A DNA stretch of 36,154 nucleotides from positions 1 to 36,154 of the forward strand of contig SFHJ01000017.1 of NCBI GenBank assembly GCA_004555655.1, in the 5' to 3' direction. A program made the position numbers and the translations under genes. Shown in pieces: positions 14,018-24,014 of this stretch. The number at the start of each line of letters is the position of its first letter. Position 1 is the stretch's first letter. The stretch is from Clostridiales bacterium. Lineage in GTDB: Bacteria > Bacillota > Clostridia > Oscillospirales > Oscillospiraceae. The notes below the pieces were generated by a model. It had not been told where the DNA came from, ran no database searches, and saw nothing but the letters and a program-made list of their open reading frames with translations.

Positions 14018-15280
14018 TCAGCAAATTTCCACACATTTTACGTCCGCACCCAGCGCGCGCAGATTTTCTTCCAAATTATCATAGCCGCGCCGGAGGTGTT
14101 TTATCCCGGTGATCGTACTTTCTTCCTCCGATTGCAGCGCTCCGATCACAAGCGCCATGGCGCCGCGCAGATCTTCGGCGTGCAAGGCCGCACCGCGCAG
14201 GCGCTCTGCGCCGCGGATGCAGGCCGTCTGGCCGCAAAGCGCAATGTCCGCGCCGAGCTTTCTGAGCTGCGGCACATGGTGGAAGCGGTTCTCAAAAATC
14301 GTCTCACAGATGCGGCTCTCACCCTCAGCGCGCAGCAGCGCCGCCATCATGGGCGCCTGCACGTCGGTAGGAAACCCGGGATATGGCGCAGTCACGATGG
14401 TCTCGCGGCTCGCGCGCAGCCGCCGGGGCGCGCGGATACGCAGCGAATCGCGCCCGGAGCTGATTTCGCAGCCGCAACCCTCCAGCACGCTGCATACGGC
14501 CGAAAGCGCCGTGCAGTCTGTGCGCACAAGCGTCACATCACCGCCGCAGCCTGCGGCCGCGCACAGAAAGCTGGCTGTTTCAACGCGGTCCGGCAGGATG
14601 GTATACGTCGTACCGTGCAGCGGCCTGCCGCCGCACACGGTGAGCTTTGACGTTCCCCCGCCCGAAATTTCCGCGCCCGCGCTCTGCAGAAACCGTACAA
14701 GATCGGTGATCTCCGGTTCGCGCGCAGCGTTCTGAATTTCTATCGTTTCCCCGCAGCCCAGCGCCGCAAGCAGCGCGTTCTCCGTCGCACCAACGCTGGG
14801 AAACGGCAGCGCGATTACGGCTCCATGCAGCCGCGCCGCCCTGCAGCACACGCAATCGGGCGAGCACACACATTCCGCGCCCATCTGCCGCAGCGCGGCG
14901 ATGTGCAGATCGATCGGCCGCTCGCCCAGCGGGCAGCCGCCCGGCAGCGCCAGCTCGGCGCAGCCGAGCCGCGACAAAATCGCGCCGAGAAAGATGATCG
15001 ACGAGCGCATTTTCCCCGCCAGCTCCGGCGGAATCTGACACGCGTCCATACCGGACGCGTCGACGCAGACCGTACTGCCGCTGCGTGCGGCCGTACAGCC
15101 GAGGTGGCGCAGGATCTGCAGCGCACTCTCCACGTCGTCGATATTCGGACAGTTATGTAAGACACAGGGACTGCGGCACAGCACGCACGCGGCCAGCACC
15201 GGCAGCACGCTGTTTTTCGCGCCGTGAATGACGGCCGTACCGCGCAGCGGCACACCGCCGCAGACGGACAAAACTTGCAT
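14018..15280 (-). CDS. murA: UDP-GlcNAc 1-carboxyvinyltransferase MurA
   Basis: 420 aa from the ATG at 15280 (GGAGGAG upstream), the normal length. MurA transfers enolpyruvate from PEP to UDP-GlcNAc in the cytosol, the first committed peptidoglycan step. The substrate-binding N-terminal GAKNSVLPVLAA contains the conserved Lys-Asn pair. The catalytic loop is GGCPLGERPIDLH with Cys116, so it belongs to the fosfomycin-sensitive Cys type. The late motif GFPTDVQAPMMA is typical. It is unusually Cys-rich for a MurA. Its place between murG and ftsQ is where murB is often found. Confidence 0.95.
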   Translation of the reverse strand: MQVLSVCGGVPLRGTAVIHGAKNSVLPVLAACVLCRSPCVLHNCPNIDDVESALQILRHLGCTAARSGSTVCVDASGMDACQIPPELAGKMRSSIIFLGAILSRLGCAELALPGGCPLGERPIDLHIAALRQMGAECVCSPDCVCCRAARLHGAVIALPFPSVGATENALLAALGCGETIEIQNAAREPEITDLVRFLQSAGAEISGGGTSKLTVCGGRPLHGTTYTILPDRVETASFLCAAAGCGGDVTLVRTDCTALSAVCSVLEGCGCEISSGRDSLRIRAPRRLRASRETIVTAPYPGFPTDVQAPMMAALLRAEGESRICETIFENRFHHVPQLRKLGADIALCGQTACIRGAERLRGAALHAEDLRGAMALVIGALQSEEESTITGIKHLRRGYDNLEENLRALGADVKCVEIC

Positions 15281-15342
15281 ACTCACTCCTCCGCATGATG
15301 GGCAATTTCTCCCCATCCTATGCCAAGGAGCGATTTTACGTG

Positions 15343-16467
15343 CTATGCCTTTGCCAGCTCGATTGCCGTCCGGTAGATGCGCTCGGCAGCGTCGACCACG
15401 GCGGTGTTGGACGCCGCAGCGCGCATCGTGCGCAGCCTGTCGGGTTCGTCCAGAATTTTCTTTGCTGTGTCAAACAGCATCTTTCCGTCGCACTCTGCCT
15501 CACGCACCAGCACCGCCGCGCCCGTCTTGGAAAGCGCAAGCGCATTCTTTTCCTGATGGTTGTCGGTCACATTGGGCGACGGCACCATGACGCACGGCGT
15601 GCCGGACGCGCAGACCTCGCTGATGGTCGCGGCGCCCGCGCGGCAGATGACAAGATCCGCCGCCGCCATCACCACGGGCATGTCATAGATATATTCCTGC
15701 ATCTGCACAGACGGATGCGCCGCCAGATCCACGCCCAATTCCTTCACATATTCCGGCATCCACCGCCATCCGAACGAGCCTGTGGCGTGGATGTGCTGAA
15801 ACGGCTCGCCGGCCTCAATCTCACACTTCATAAACTGCGCGATCTTCTTGTTCATCTCCCGCGCGCCGAGACTTCCCCAGTACGACACAACGAGCGGCCG
15901 CTCATCCAGCTTCAGCGCCCGTCGGGCCTCCTCGCGCGAGGTATACAAAAACTGCTCGCGCACGGGCGTGCCGGTCACGACCACGCGCGAGGGGTCGGTA
16001 TAGCGTTCGCGGCTCTCTTCAAACGAGACCATCACGCGGCTTACGCGCTTTTCCACCATCCGGGTGGTAAGGCCCGGCACAGCGTTCGACTCGTGTACCG
16101 CCGTGGGAATCTGCAGCCGCGCGCCCTCTCGCAGCGCAGGAAAGCTGGCGTAGCCGCCGGTGCCCACGATTACGTCCGGGCGGAACCCGCGCAGAATGCG
16201 GCGCGCTTTCTGCAAGGAGCCCGCCATGTTGCACAGTGTCGTTACATTGTGCCAAAGCGCCTTGGGCGTGAGGCTCCTCTGGTAGTTTGATATTTTCAAC
16301 GTTTCAAGACGAAAACCCTCGCGCGGCACGATCTTGTTCTCCATCCCGTCCTCGGCGCCGATGAACAAAATCTCGCACCCCGGCTGCCGCTCGCGGAAGA
16401 GCTTTGCCACCGCGATAGCCGGGTAGATATGTCCGCCCGTGCCGCCGCAGGTAAACACGATGCGCAT
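15343..16467 (-). CDS. murG: lipid II synthase MurG
   Basis: 374 aa. MurG adds GlcNAc from UDP-GlcNAc to lipid I on the inner face of the membrane, making lipid II. The N-terminal glycine-rich loop is FTCGGTGGHIYPAIAVAK, and the C-terminal nucleotide-sugar site includes VICRAGAATISEV and MVPSPNVTDNHQEKNA. It follows ftsW by 23 nt in the dcw operon. Length and motifs are normal. Confidence 0.97.
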   Translation of the reverse strand: MRIVFTCGGTGGHIYPAIAVAKLFRERQPGCEILFIGAEDGMENKIVPREGFRLETLKISNYQRSLTPKALWHNVTTLCNMAGSLQKARRILRGFRPDVIVGTGGYASFPALREGARLQIPTAVHESNAVPGLTTRMVEKRVSRVMVSFEESRERYTDPSRVVVTGTPVREQFLYTSREEARRALKLDERPLVVSYWGSLGAREMNKKIAQFMKCEIEAGEPFQHIHATGSFGWRWMPEYVKELGVDLAAHPSVQMQEYIYDMPVVMAAADLVICRAGAATISEVCASGTPCVMVPSPNVTDNHQEKNALALSKTGAAVLVREAECDGKMLFDTAKKILDEPDRLRTMRAAASNTAVVDAAERIYRTAIELAKA

Positions 16468-16490
16468 GCGATCCGCCCTTTCCGAGTAAG

Positions 16491-17654
16491 TTAAAGCAAT
16501 TTATTGTCATTCTGGCGAGAAACGGCCAGAATCAGTCCCATTTCAAACAGCTGCAGCAGCAGCGCCGTGCCGCCATAGGAAAAAAACGGCAGAGAAATGC
16601 CCGTCGCGGGCAAAAAGTTTGTCACAACGCCGATGTTGAGGAATGTCTGCAGCGCCATGTGCGTCGTAAGTCCCGCCGCCATCAGCGCCCCGAACCGGTC
16701 GCGCGCGTGCATGGCGATCCAGTAGCCGCGCACGATGAGCAGAATAAACAGCAAAATGATGACCAGCGCCCCGACAAAGCCCAGCTCCTCGCAGACGATG
16801 GGGAAAATATAGTCGTTGTGCTCCTCGGGCAGATACAGGTACTTCTGCCGGCTCTTGCCGAAGCCAAGCCCCATCAGCCCGCCCGAGCCGATGGCGTAGA
16901 GCGACTGCAGAATCTGATATCCCGTGTCCGAGGGGTCTGACATGGGGTCGCGCCACGCCGTCACGCGGTCACTGGCGTAGCCCATGGTCGTGAGGTAAAT
17001 GACGGCGAATACCGCTACGGCCGCGCCGCCGATGGCAAACCAGCGCAGCTGCACGCCGCCGAGAAACATCATGCTTGCGCCGATGGCGAGAATGATGAGA
17101 ATGCCGGAAAAATGCCGCTCCAGCGCCAGAAGCGCGCAGACGATCAGCAAAATTGCGGCAAACGGTGCCACACCGTATCGGAATGTCTGCATCTTCTCGC
17201 GATACGTCGACATGAGCGACGCGAACGACATGACGATTGCCAGCTTCGTCAGCTCCGACGGCTGAAAGCTCGTAAAGCCGATCCAGATCCAGCGCTTTGC
17301 GCCGCCCTCCTCCGTGCCGATGATGGGCACGAGCATCAGAAACACAATCGACACAGCCAGCACGATAAAAGACGCGCCGCGCCAGATCTGATAGTTCACC
17401 CGGCTGACAAAGAGCATCATGCCGACACCGAAAATGGCGAAGATCGCCTGCCGGGCGAAGAAATAGGTGGCGTTGTTCTTCTCGGCATACGCGCGCGCGT
17501 AGCTGGCCGAGAACATCATCACCACGCCGATGATGACAAGCAAAACCGTCAGCGCGAGGAACGGAACGTCCAGCAGCCCGCGCTCATCAAGCAGAATCTT
17601 TGCGCGCTTTTTTTCCGGCTGCGGCAGATGCGCCACATTCGATTGCTCCTGCAT
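16491..17654 (-). CDS. ftsW: SEDS-family peptidoglycan polymerase FtsW
   Basis: 387 aa, about ten membrane segments. FtsW is the septal lipid II glycosyltransferase working with its cognate PBP. Diagnostic stretches include MMFSASYARAYAE in the first helix region, GAKRWIWIGFTSFQPSELTK (the large-loop SEDS motif), and a late PFFSYGGTALLLQLFEMGLI. The ATG follows AAAGGAGG. It could instead be called SpoVE, but it is the only SEDS gene here and sits in the divisome cluster. murD, normally between mraY and ftsW, is missing. Confidence 0.95.
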   Translation of the reverse strand: MQEQSNVAHLPQPEKKRAKILLDERGLLDVPFLALTVLLVIIGVVMMFSASYARAYAEKNNATYFFARQAIFAIFGVGMMLFVSRVNYQIWRGASFIVLAVSIVFLMLVPIIGTEEGGAKRWIWIGFTSFQPSELTKLAIVMSFASLMSTYREKMQTFRYGVAPFAAILLIVCALLALERHFSGILIILAIGASMMFLGGVQLRWFAIGGAAVAVFAVIYLTTMGYASDRVTAWRDPMSDPSDTGYQILQSLYAIGSGGLMGLGFGKSRQKYLYLPEEHNDYIFPIVCEELGFVGALVIILLFILLIVRGYWIAMHARDRFGALMAAGLTTHMALQTFLNIGVVTNFLPATGISLPFFSYGGTALLLQLFEMGLILAVSRQNDNKLL

Positions 17655-17684
17655 TGTCGTTCCTCCTTTCGCCGGGGGTGAAGT

Positions 17685-18662
17685 CTACCGCATACGCACG
17701 CCCAGCCAGGCCAATACGCACATCAAGACTGTGACCGAAACGAAAACCACAAAGATTTTCACTTCGCTCCAGCCGCACAGCTCAAAATGATGATGGATCG
17801 GCGTCATCTTGAAGATGCGCTTGCCATGGGTAAGTTTGAAATAGGTGACCTGCATCATGACCGACACGGTCTCCACGATATACACAAAGCCAACAAGGAT
17901 CAAAACCAGCGGCATATCCAGCGCAAACGCCAGACCGCAGACCGCTCCGCCCAGAAACAGCGACCCGGTGTCTCCCATGAACACCTTCGCAGGGTGGAAG
18001 TTGTAGCACAAAAACGCTGCCAGACCGCCCGCCAGGGCCGCGGGAAACAACGCCAGCGTCCCCTTGCCCCAGCTGCAGGCCATCACGGCAAAGAACACCA
18101 TGACCGGCAGCGTCACACCGGAGGCCAGACCGTCGATGCCGTCGGTCAGATTGACCGCGTTCACGCAGCCGACGATGACAAACATCGCAAAGACCGTATA
18201 GACGATCCAGTGCAGCTCAAAGCTGACGTTCAAAAACGGGACATAGACATGACACGTCAGATCGCCGTTGTAGCGCAGCAGCGCCACAAACGCGCCGGCC
18301 ACGGCCAGCTGCAGCACAAATTTCTGCAGCGCCGTGAGGCCCAGATTGCGCTGATACTTGACCTTCATAAAATCGTCGAGAAAACCGATCAGGCCGAAGA
18401 TAAGCGCAAACCCCAGCACGAACAGGTGCGTATACTCGCCGTTCATCATTCCCTTCCAGCCCGCCGCGACGGTGCACAGCGCCGTCGAGAGCATAAAGAT
18501 GAGCCCGCCCATCGTGGGCGTACCGGCTTTGGAATTGTGCCAGTTGGGGCCGATCTCACGGATCGACTGCCCTGCGTGCAGCGCCCGCAGCGCCGGGATC
18601 GCCAGCTTTCCGAATACAAGCGCCAGCACAAAGCTGCACGCGGCTATGATACATCCTTGCAT
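17685..18662 (-). CDS. mraY: phospho-MurNAc-pentapeptide translocase MraY
   Basis: 325 aa with ten predicted membrane helices. It transfers phospho-MurNAc-pentapeptide to undecaprenyl phosphate to form lipid I. The family signatures are HNSKAGTPTMGGLIF, NAVNLTDGIDGLASG with the Asp pair, FMGDTGSLFLGG, and the histidine motif MTPIHHHFELCGWSE. The ATG has GGAGG 8 nt upstream. It lies between murF and ftsW. Confidence 0.97.
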   Translation of the reverse strand: MQGCIIAACSFVLALVFGKLAIPALRALHAGQSIREIGPNWHNSKAGTPTMGGLIFMLSTALCTVAAGWKGMMNGEYTHLFVLGFALIFGLIGFLDDFMKVKYQRNLGLTALQKFVLQLAVAGAFVALLRYNGDLTCHVYVPFLNVSFELHWIVYTVFAMFVIVGCVNAVNLTDGIDGLASGVTLPVMVFFAVMACSWGKGTLALFPAALAGGLAAFLCYNFHPAKVFMGDTGSLFLGGAVCGLAFALDMPLVLILVGFVYIVETVSVMMQVTYFKLTHGKRIFKMTPIHHHFELCGWSEVKIFVVFVSVTVLMCVLAWLGVRMR

Positions 18663-18683
18663 GCGGTTATCCTCCGGTATAAA

Positions 18684-20054
18684 TCAGGTTTCTTCTTTCA
18701 AAAACATCTGCAGCACACGTTCCATCTTCATGCCGCGGCTGCCCTTGAAGAGCACAACGTCGCCCTCGTTCACGCGCATTTTGAGCATATGCGCAAGATC
18801 CTCGTGTGTGTCAAAGTGTTCGGCGTTTTTGGGGTTCATGCCGCCGGTGACGGCGCCCGTGATAATCCTGAGCGAATGATGTCCGTAGGTGAAGAGCATA
18901 TCCGCCGCCTTCACGGCAAGCCGTCCGATGCGGTAATGCTCAGCAGCCGAGCGGTTGCCAAGCTCTAGCATGTCGCCCAGCACCGCGATTCTGTGGCCCT
19001 CCGTCTTGATGCCGGCCAGCACGTTCAGCGCCGCCTCGGTCGACTCGGGGCCTGCGTTGTAGCAGTCCTCGATGATCGTCACGCCGTTTTTCGTGTAGAT
19101 TTTCTGGCGCATGCCGGTATTGTGGAAGCTGCACAGCTGCGCCTGCAGCTTTTCCGGCTTCACATGCAGCAGCAGCGCCACCGTCACGGCCGCGAGCGCG
19201 TTATATACCGTGTGCCGGCCCATGACGGGCACGAACAGTTCAAACTGGTGGCCGAAGCCTGTCACACAGAAGCGCATGCCGTCGTCCAGCTCCTGAAGGT
19301 CGCTGGCTACCACGTCGCAGGCGCTGTTTTCGATACCGTAGTAATACTTCCGGTGCTCGCCGATGCTGCGGATATTCCACAGAAGCGGCTCGTCGCCGTT
19401 GAAGACGCACACGCCGTCGGAAGGCAGTCCCGTGGTGATCTCGAGCTTGGCCTGCAGAATGCCCTCGCGCGTGCCCAGATGTTCGATGTGCATGGTGCCG
19501 ATGTTCGTGATGACCGCGTAGTCCGGCTGCGCGATGGAGGCCAGATATTCCATCTCACCCGCGTGGTTCATCCCCATCTCCAGCACGGCAAGCTGCGTGT
19601 CCTCCGGCATATCCATAATGGTCATGGGCAGCCCCAGCTGGTTATTGTGGTTTGCCTCGGTTTTGGCCGTGCGGAAGCTCTTTTCCAGCGCGCAGGCCGT
19701 CATCTCCTTCGTCGTGGTCTTACCCACACTGCCGGTGATACCCACGACCTTGATGCCGAGCAGATTGCGGTAGCCGCGCGCAACCGCGCCATAGGCGCGC
19801 AGTGTGTCCTCGACCTCGATGACCGGCAGCCCCGGCATCGGCCGGTCCACCAGCGCGGCCACAGCGCCGTCGGCAAGCGCCTTTTTCACATAGACATGCC
19901 CATCGGTCCGCTCGCCCTTGAGCGCAACAAACAGATCACCCGCGCGCACGTGGCGCGAATCCGACTGCACGCCCGTGATCGTAAGAGCCGCATACTCCGG
20001 CGGCAGACGGCCGCCGCACCATTCGGCGATTTGCTTCAGCGTCAGTTCCTTCAT
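18684..20054 (-). CDS. murF: UDP-MurNAc-tripeptide-D-Ala-D-Ala ligase MurF
   Basis: 456 aa. It adds D-Ala-D-Ala to the nucleotide tripeptide, completing the pentapeptide precursor. The ATP loop is GITGSVGKTTTKEM; the middle domain contains TEANHNNQLGLP and MGMNHAGEMEYL, and the C-terminal domain EDCYNAGPESTEAAL. The ATG overlaps the murE stop by 4 nt, so the two ligases are translationally coupled. Confidence 0.97.
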   Translation of the reverse strand: MKELTLKQIAEWCGGRLPPEYAALTITGVQSDSRHVRAGDLFVALKGERTDGHVYVKKALADGAVAALVDRPMPGLPVIEVEDTLRAYGAVARGYRNLLGIKVVGITGSVGKTTTKEMTACALEKSFRTAKTEANHNNQLGLPMTIMDMPEDTQLAVLEMGMNHAGEMEYLASIAQPDYAVITNIGTMHIEHLGTREGILQAKLEITTGLPSDGVCVFNGDEPLLWNIRSIGEHRKYYYGIENSACDVVASDLQELDDGMRFCVTGFGHQFELFVPVMGRHTVYNALAAVTVALLLHVKPEKLQAQLCSFHNTGMRQKIYTKNGVTIIEDCYNAGPESTEAALNVLAGIKTEGHRIAVLGDMLELGNRSAAEHYRIGRLAVKAADMLFTYGHHSLRIITGAVTGGMNPKNAEHFDTHEDLAHMLKMRVNEGDVVLFKGSRGMKMERVLQMFLKEET

Positions 20055-21502
20055 CTTTCTCTCTCCAAATATGCCGCTACAATTTCTCTCTCATCCATGT
20101 GGTGCTTCACATGGTTCACTTCCTGATACGTCTCATGGCCCTTGCCGCACAGCACAATCACATCGTCCGGCTGCGCGTGCGCCAGTGCCCACTCGATCGC
20201 CTCCACGCGGTTTTCGATCACCCGGTAGGGGTGCGGTGCGTCCTGCATGCCGGCAACAATGTCGTCAATAATGTCCATAGGCTTTTCCGTGCGCGGATTG
20301 TCAGACGTCACAATGCTGAGATCCGCCAGCCTGCCGGCCGCCTCGCCCATGATGGGCCGTTTCAGCCGGTCGCGGTCGCCGCCGCATCCAAAGACGGCGA
20401 TGAGTCTGCCCCGGCAGAAACCGCGCACGGTACGCAGAATATTTTCCAGACTGTCCGGCGTATGCGAGTAATCGATCAGTACCGTATAGTCTTTTCCCGG
20501 CGTTGGCACGACCTCGGCCCTGCCCTTCACGCCGCTGCTCTTTGCCAGCGCAAGTGTGATTTTCTCAAGCGGAAGGCCCAGCGCCAGCGCCGCGCCAATC
20601 ACACCCAGCGCGTTGTAAACCGAAAAACTGCCCGGAATGGCAAGCGCTGCGCGTATGCGTTCACCAGCACGGCACACATCAAATGCCACGCCGCTCGCCT
20701 GAAGCTCCAGATTCTCCGCGCGCAGCTGCGCGTGCGTGTCTTTTACGCCGTAGGTAAGAAGTCTGCAAGCCGCGTCTTTGGTGATTTTTTCGCAATACGC
20801 GTCGTCCAGATTCACCACGCCCGTTTCACAGCGCGTGAACAGCATCGCCTTCGCCCTGCAATACTCCTCCATCGTCTTGTGGAAGTCCAGATGGTCCTCG
20901 GTGAGGTTTGTGAATACGCCCACCTTGAACTGCACCGTATCCACGCGGTTCAACACCAGCGCGTGCGACGAGACCTCCATGATGACGTGCGTGCAGCCCG
21001 CGGCGTACATCTGCGCGAAGAGCTGCTGCAGCTCATACGACTCCGGCGTGGTGCGCTCGGTCTCAATGGCGGTATCGCCGATCATATTCTGGATGGTGCC
21101 GATCAGGCCGACCTTTGCACCCAGCGTCTGTTCAAGAATGGATTTGAGCAGATACGTGCTGGTCGTCTTGCCGTTCGTGCCGGTCACACCGATCATGCAC
21201 ATGTTATCCGCCGGACGGCCGAACCAGTTCGCGCTCACCACAGCCAGCGCGTGGCGCGTGGACGCAACCTTGATATACGGAACATTCTCCTCCGGCTCGC
21301 GCTCGCACAGCACCGCCAACGCGCCCTTTGCAGCCGCCATCGGGATGAATTTATGCCCGTCGGCGGCAAAGCCCGTCACGGCGACAAACAGCTCGCCGGG
21401 CTGAATCTTTCTGGAATCATAGCAGACGCCCGTGACCTCCAGCGTTTTGTCCGCCGTACAGGCCAGAATCTCAATTCCCTCTAACAGCGCAGATAGCTGC
21501 AT
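20051..21502 (-). CDS. murE: UDP-MurNAc-tripeptide synthetase MurE
   Basis: 483 aa. It adds the third amino acid to UDP-MurNAc-L-Ala-D-Glu. The ATP loop is GVTGTNGKTTSTYLL, followed by GRAEVVPTPGKDYTVLIDYS in the middle domain. The C-terminal specificity motif is DNPRTEKP; DNPR is the form used by meso-diaminopimelate-adding enzymes, so the wall is probably A1-gamma (DAP) type. The ATG follows AAGGAGG. It sits between the PBP gene and murF. Confidence 0.96.
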   Translation of the reverse strand: MQLSALLEGIEILACTADKTLEVTGVCYDSRKIQPGELFVAVTGFAADGHKFIPMAAAKGALAVLCEREPEENVPYIKVASTRHALAVVSANWFGRPADNMCMIGVTGTNGKTTSTYLLKSILEQTLGAKVGLIGTIQNMIGDTAIETERTTPESYELQQLFAQMYAAGCTHVIMEVSSHALVLNRVDTVQFKVGVFTNLTEDHLDFHKTMEEYCRAKAMLFTRCETGVVNLDDAYCEKITKDAACRLLTYGVKDTHAQLRAENLELQASGVAFDVCRAGERIRAALAIPGSFSVYNALGVIGAALALGLPLEKITLALAKSSGVKGRAEVVPTPGKDYTVLIDYSHTPDSLENILRTVRGFCRGRLIAVFGCGGDRDRLKRPIMGEAAGRLADLSIVTSDNPRTEKPMDIIDDIVAGMQDAPHPYRVIENRVEAIEWALAHAQPDDVIVLCGKGHETYQEVNHVKHHMDEREIVAAYLERER

Positions 21503-21519
21503 GCGCCAATCCTCCTTGT

Positions 21520-23916
21520 TTAGTCCGACGCTCCGCCGGTGGTAAATTCTACTGTAATTGTAGTACCCCTGTCAACCTCTGTTCCGGCAGGGATATCCTG
21601 ATAGGCCACGGTGACGTACACATCCGTGCGGTCGGTTCCCTTGGCCTGCACGTATACGCCGGCATTCGTGGCCAGATAGTTGACGTCCGCCACGCCGTAG
21701 CCGATGAAGTCCGGCACCTCGACCTTCTCGGTCGACTTCTCCGCGCCCATGTAGAGGATCAGCTCGGACTGGCCCGGCACCTCTGCGCCCGCGGCGGGGA
21801 TCTGGTCTGTGACAGTCGATCCGCTGCCAATGACGCGGCATGTCAAGCTCTTTTCCGCCAGCACCGACGAGGCCTCGCTCTCACTCAGGCCGGTGAGATC
21901 CGGCACGGCGATGTTGACGCCGCGGATATCGTCCGCCTCATAGTTGGGCTCGATGCCCAGATACGGCAGAATGTCCGCAAACACGTCGCGCACGGTGGGC
22001 GCTCCCATCAGGCCGCCGGAGATGTAGTAGTTGTGCGGGGTGTAGCTGGTGCCCGGGATATAATCCGGCGTATCCAGCGCCACCAGCACCACATACTGCG
22101 GGTCGTTGATCGGCGCGACACCGATGAACGAGACGATCTTGTCTTCGACCTGCTTGCCGTTTTCATCGTACACGTCGATTTTTTCCGACGTACCCGTCTT
22201 GCCGCCCACGCGGTAACCGGGCGTATGCGCGTTCTTGGCCGTGCCGTCGGTCACGACGAATTCCATCAGCTCGCGCATTGTGGCGGAAGTCTCCTCGCTG
22301 ATGACCTGCCGCAGCACGGTGCGGCCGTTCTGCTCAACCACATTGCCGCTCGCGTCAAGCACCTGACTGACAATATGCGGCTCAAGCAGATACCCGCCGT
22401 TGACAACCGCCGCCACCGCGCGCACGAGCTGCAGCGGCGTCACACGGAACGTCTGCCCGAACGAGCCGGAGATCAGATACGACGTACCGGTCGTCAGCTG
22501 GTCCATGGAGAAGAAGTAGCCGCTCGCCTCGCCGGGCATATCCACGCCCGTCTTTTCCAGGAAGCCGAACGCCTTGACATAGTCATAATAGTTCTGCGCG
22601 CCCATCGCAAGGCCGATGTTGGCAAAGGCAATGTTGCAGGAGTTGCCCAGCGCCTCGGCTGTCGTCTGCTGCCCGTGGCCGGCCGACTTCCAGCAGGAAA
22701 GCGTCTGTTCGCGCCCTGCAAAGTCCGCCTTGCCGCCGCAGTAGAACGAGCTGTTGAGTGTGATCGCGCCGGAGTCCAGCGCTGAGGCCATGGTGATGAG
22801 CTTGAACGTCGAGCCCGGCTCATAGCCGTCGGATACACAGCGGTTTCGCCACTGGCGCAGGCGTGCGGCCTCCATGGCCGAGTTATATGCCGCGATCTGC
22901 GTCTTGTAGCTCTCGGAATCTTTGTCCAGCGCAATGGCGTTTTGGTACTGCTGCTCGAGCTGCTGCGCCAGCGTGTCGTCGTAGATCTCCTGATAGCTGT
23001 TGGGGTCATAGCTGCCCAGCGTCGCCATGGCGAGGATATCGCCGGTGTTGACGTCCATCACGATGCCGAACGCACCGTTCAGGATATCGAACTTTTCAAT
23101 GGCGGCCTCGAGATTTTTTTCCAGATAATACTGCACCGACGTGTCGAGCGTCAGAACCAGGCTGTCACCGTCAGACGCGTCGTAGTATTTTTCATAGGTG
23201 TAGAGCATCTCCGAGCCGTAGTTGCCCTTGGTGGTCACAACTTTACCGGCCGTGCCCTGCAAAAGCGAGTCGTAGTACGCCTCAATGCCCTCGGCGCCCA
23301 CGTTGTCGCTGCTCACGAAGCCAAGCACCTGCGCGGCAAGGGAGGAATACGGGTAATAGCGCCTGGCGTCTGTCTCAAGATACACGCCCGTGATGTCGTT
23401 TTCGTTGATAAACTCGCGCACCTCGTCGGCCAGCTCTTCCGAGATCTTTCTGCGGATGACCTTATAGCGGTAGGCCGTGTCCTCGGCCTGCGTATAGATA
23501 AATTCCTGCTCCACGTCGAGGATCTGCGACAGCCCCACGGCGATCCGGTTGAGAAGCCCGGCATGCTCCGGCTCTTCCATCTTCTTTGCGATTTCGTTGG
23601 GATCAATGAACACCGTCTCCACCGTGGTGGACGAGGCGAGGATATTCATGTTTCTGTCGTAGATGACGCCGCGGTTCGCCGTGAGCTTGGTGTAGCGCGT
23701 CTGGTTGTTGATGGCCAGCGTCTCGTAGTAGTCGTGTTCGACGATCATCAGCTTGTAGAGCGTAACGACGAGCGGAATAAACGCCAGAATTCCGCACACA
23801 AGCATCAAAACCAGTGTGCGGCGCAGGATCATCCGGTTCGCGCGCTGCTTACTCTCGGCGGGCGGGAGCTTGGGAGCCGTATTCTTTTTTGGGAAGCGAA
23901 GAACTTTGCGTGCCAT
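21520..23916 (-). CDS. ftsI: class B PBP with two PASTA domains (PbpB/SpoVD type)
   Basis: 798 aa. There is one N-terminal membrane anchor (~28-52), then the PBP dimer domain. The transpeptidase domain carries the active-site STFK (Ser369), SCN, and KTG (Lys573 in GGKTGTSEK). Two PASTA repeats end the protein, beginning VPDLTGLSESEAS and VPDFIGYGVADVN. It crosslinks septal peptidoglycan with FtsW. In Bacillus both PbpB and SpoVD occupy this locus; here there is one gene, so division and spore-cortex roles cannot be separated. A hairpin and a TTGACA lie just upstream. Confidence 0.93.
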   Translation of the reverse strand: MARKVLRFPKKNTAPKLPPAESKQRANRMILRRTLVLMLVCGILAFIPLVVTLYKLMIVEHDYYETLAINNQTRYTKLTANRGVIYDRNMNILASSTTVETVFIDPNEIAKKMEEPEHAGLLNRIAVGLSQILDVEQEFIYTQAEDTAYRYKVIRRKISEELADEVREFINENDITGVYLETDARRYYPYSSLAAQVLGFVSSDNVGAEGIEAYYDSLLQGTAGKVVTTKGNYGSEMLYTYEKYYDASDGDSLVLTLDTSVQYYLEKNLEAAIEKFDILNGAFGIVMDVNTGDILAMATLGSYDPNSYQEIYDDTLAQQLEQQYQNAIALDKDSESYKTQIAAYNSAMEAARLRQWRNRCVSDGYEPGSTFKLITMASALDSGAITLNSSFYCGGKADFAGREQTLSCWKSAGHGQQTTAEALGNSCNIAFANIGLAMGAQNYYDYVKAFGFLEKTGVDMPGEASGYFFSMDQLTTGTSYLISGSFGQTFRVTPLQLVRAVAAVVNGGYLLEPHIVSQVLDASGNVVEQNGRTVLRQVISEETSATMRELMEFVVTDGTAKNAHTPGYRVGGKTGTSEKIDVYDENGKQVEDKIVSFIGVAPINDPQYVVLVALDTPDYIPGTSYTPHNYYISGGLMGAPTVRDVFADILPYLGIEPNYEADDIRGVNIAVPDLTGLSESEASSVLAEKSLTCRVIGSGSTVTDQIPAAGAEVPGQSELILYMGAEKSTEKVEVPDFIGYGVADVNYLATNAGVYVQAKGTDRTDVYVTVAYQDIPAGTEVDRGTTITVEFTTGGASD

Positions 23917-23946
23917 GTATGTGCCTTTCTGACGCGATTGTCAAAA

Positions 23947-23977
23947 GAGGGCGGTTTTCCTGCAGTCAACCGCCCTC
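23947..23977 (-). terminator. hairpin between ftsL and the PBP gene
   Basis: 10-bp perfect stem (23947-23956 with 23968-23977), 11-nt loop, then TTTT on the minus strand. A TTGACA follows at once, so readthrough may be partial and transcription re-initiated. Confidence 0.6.
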
Positions 23978-24014
23978 GTAACATCCTCTTTGCTGGAGCC
24001 TGTCTGCCTTTAAT

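Noticed and set aside
20099..21484. 461-aa open frame antisense to murE
   Set aside because: Arg/His/Ala-biased mirror of a gene with all MurE motifs.
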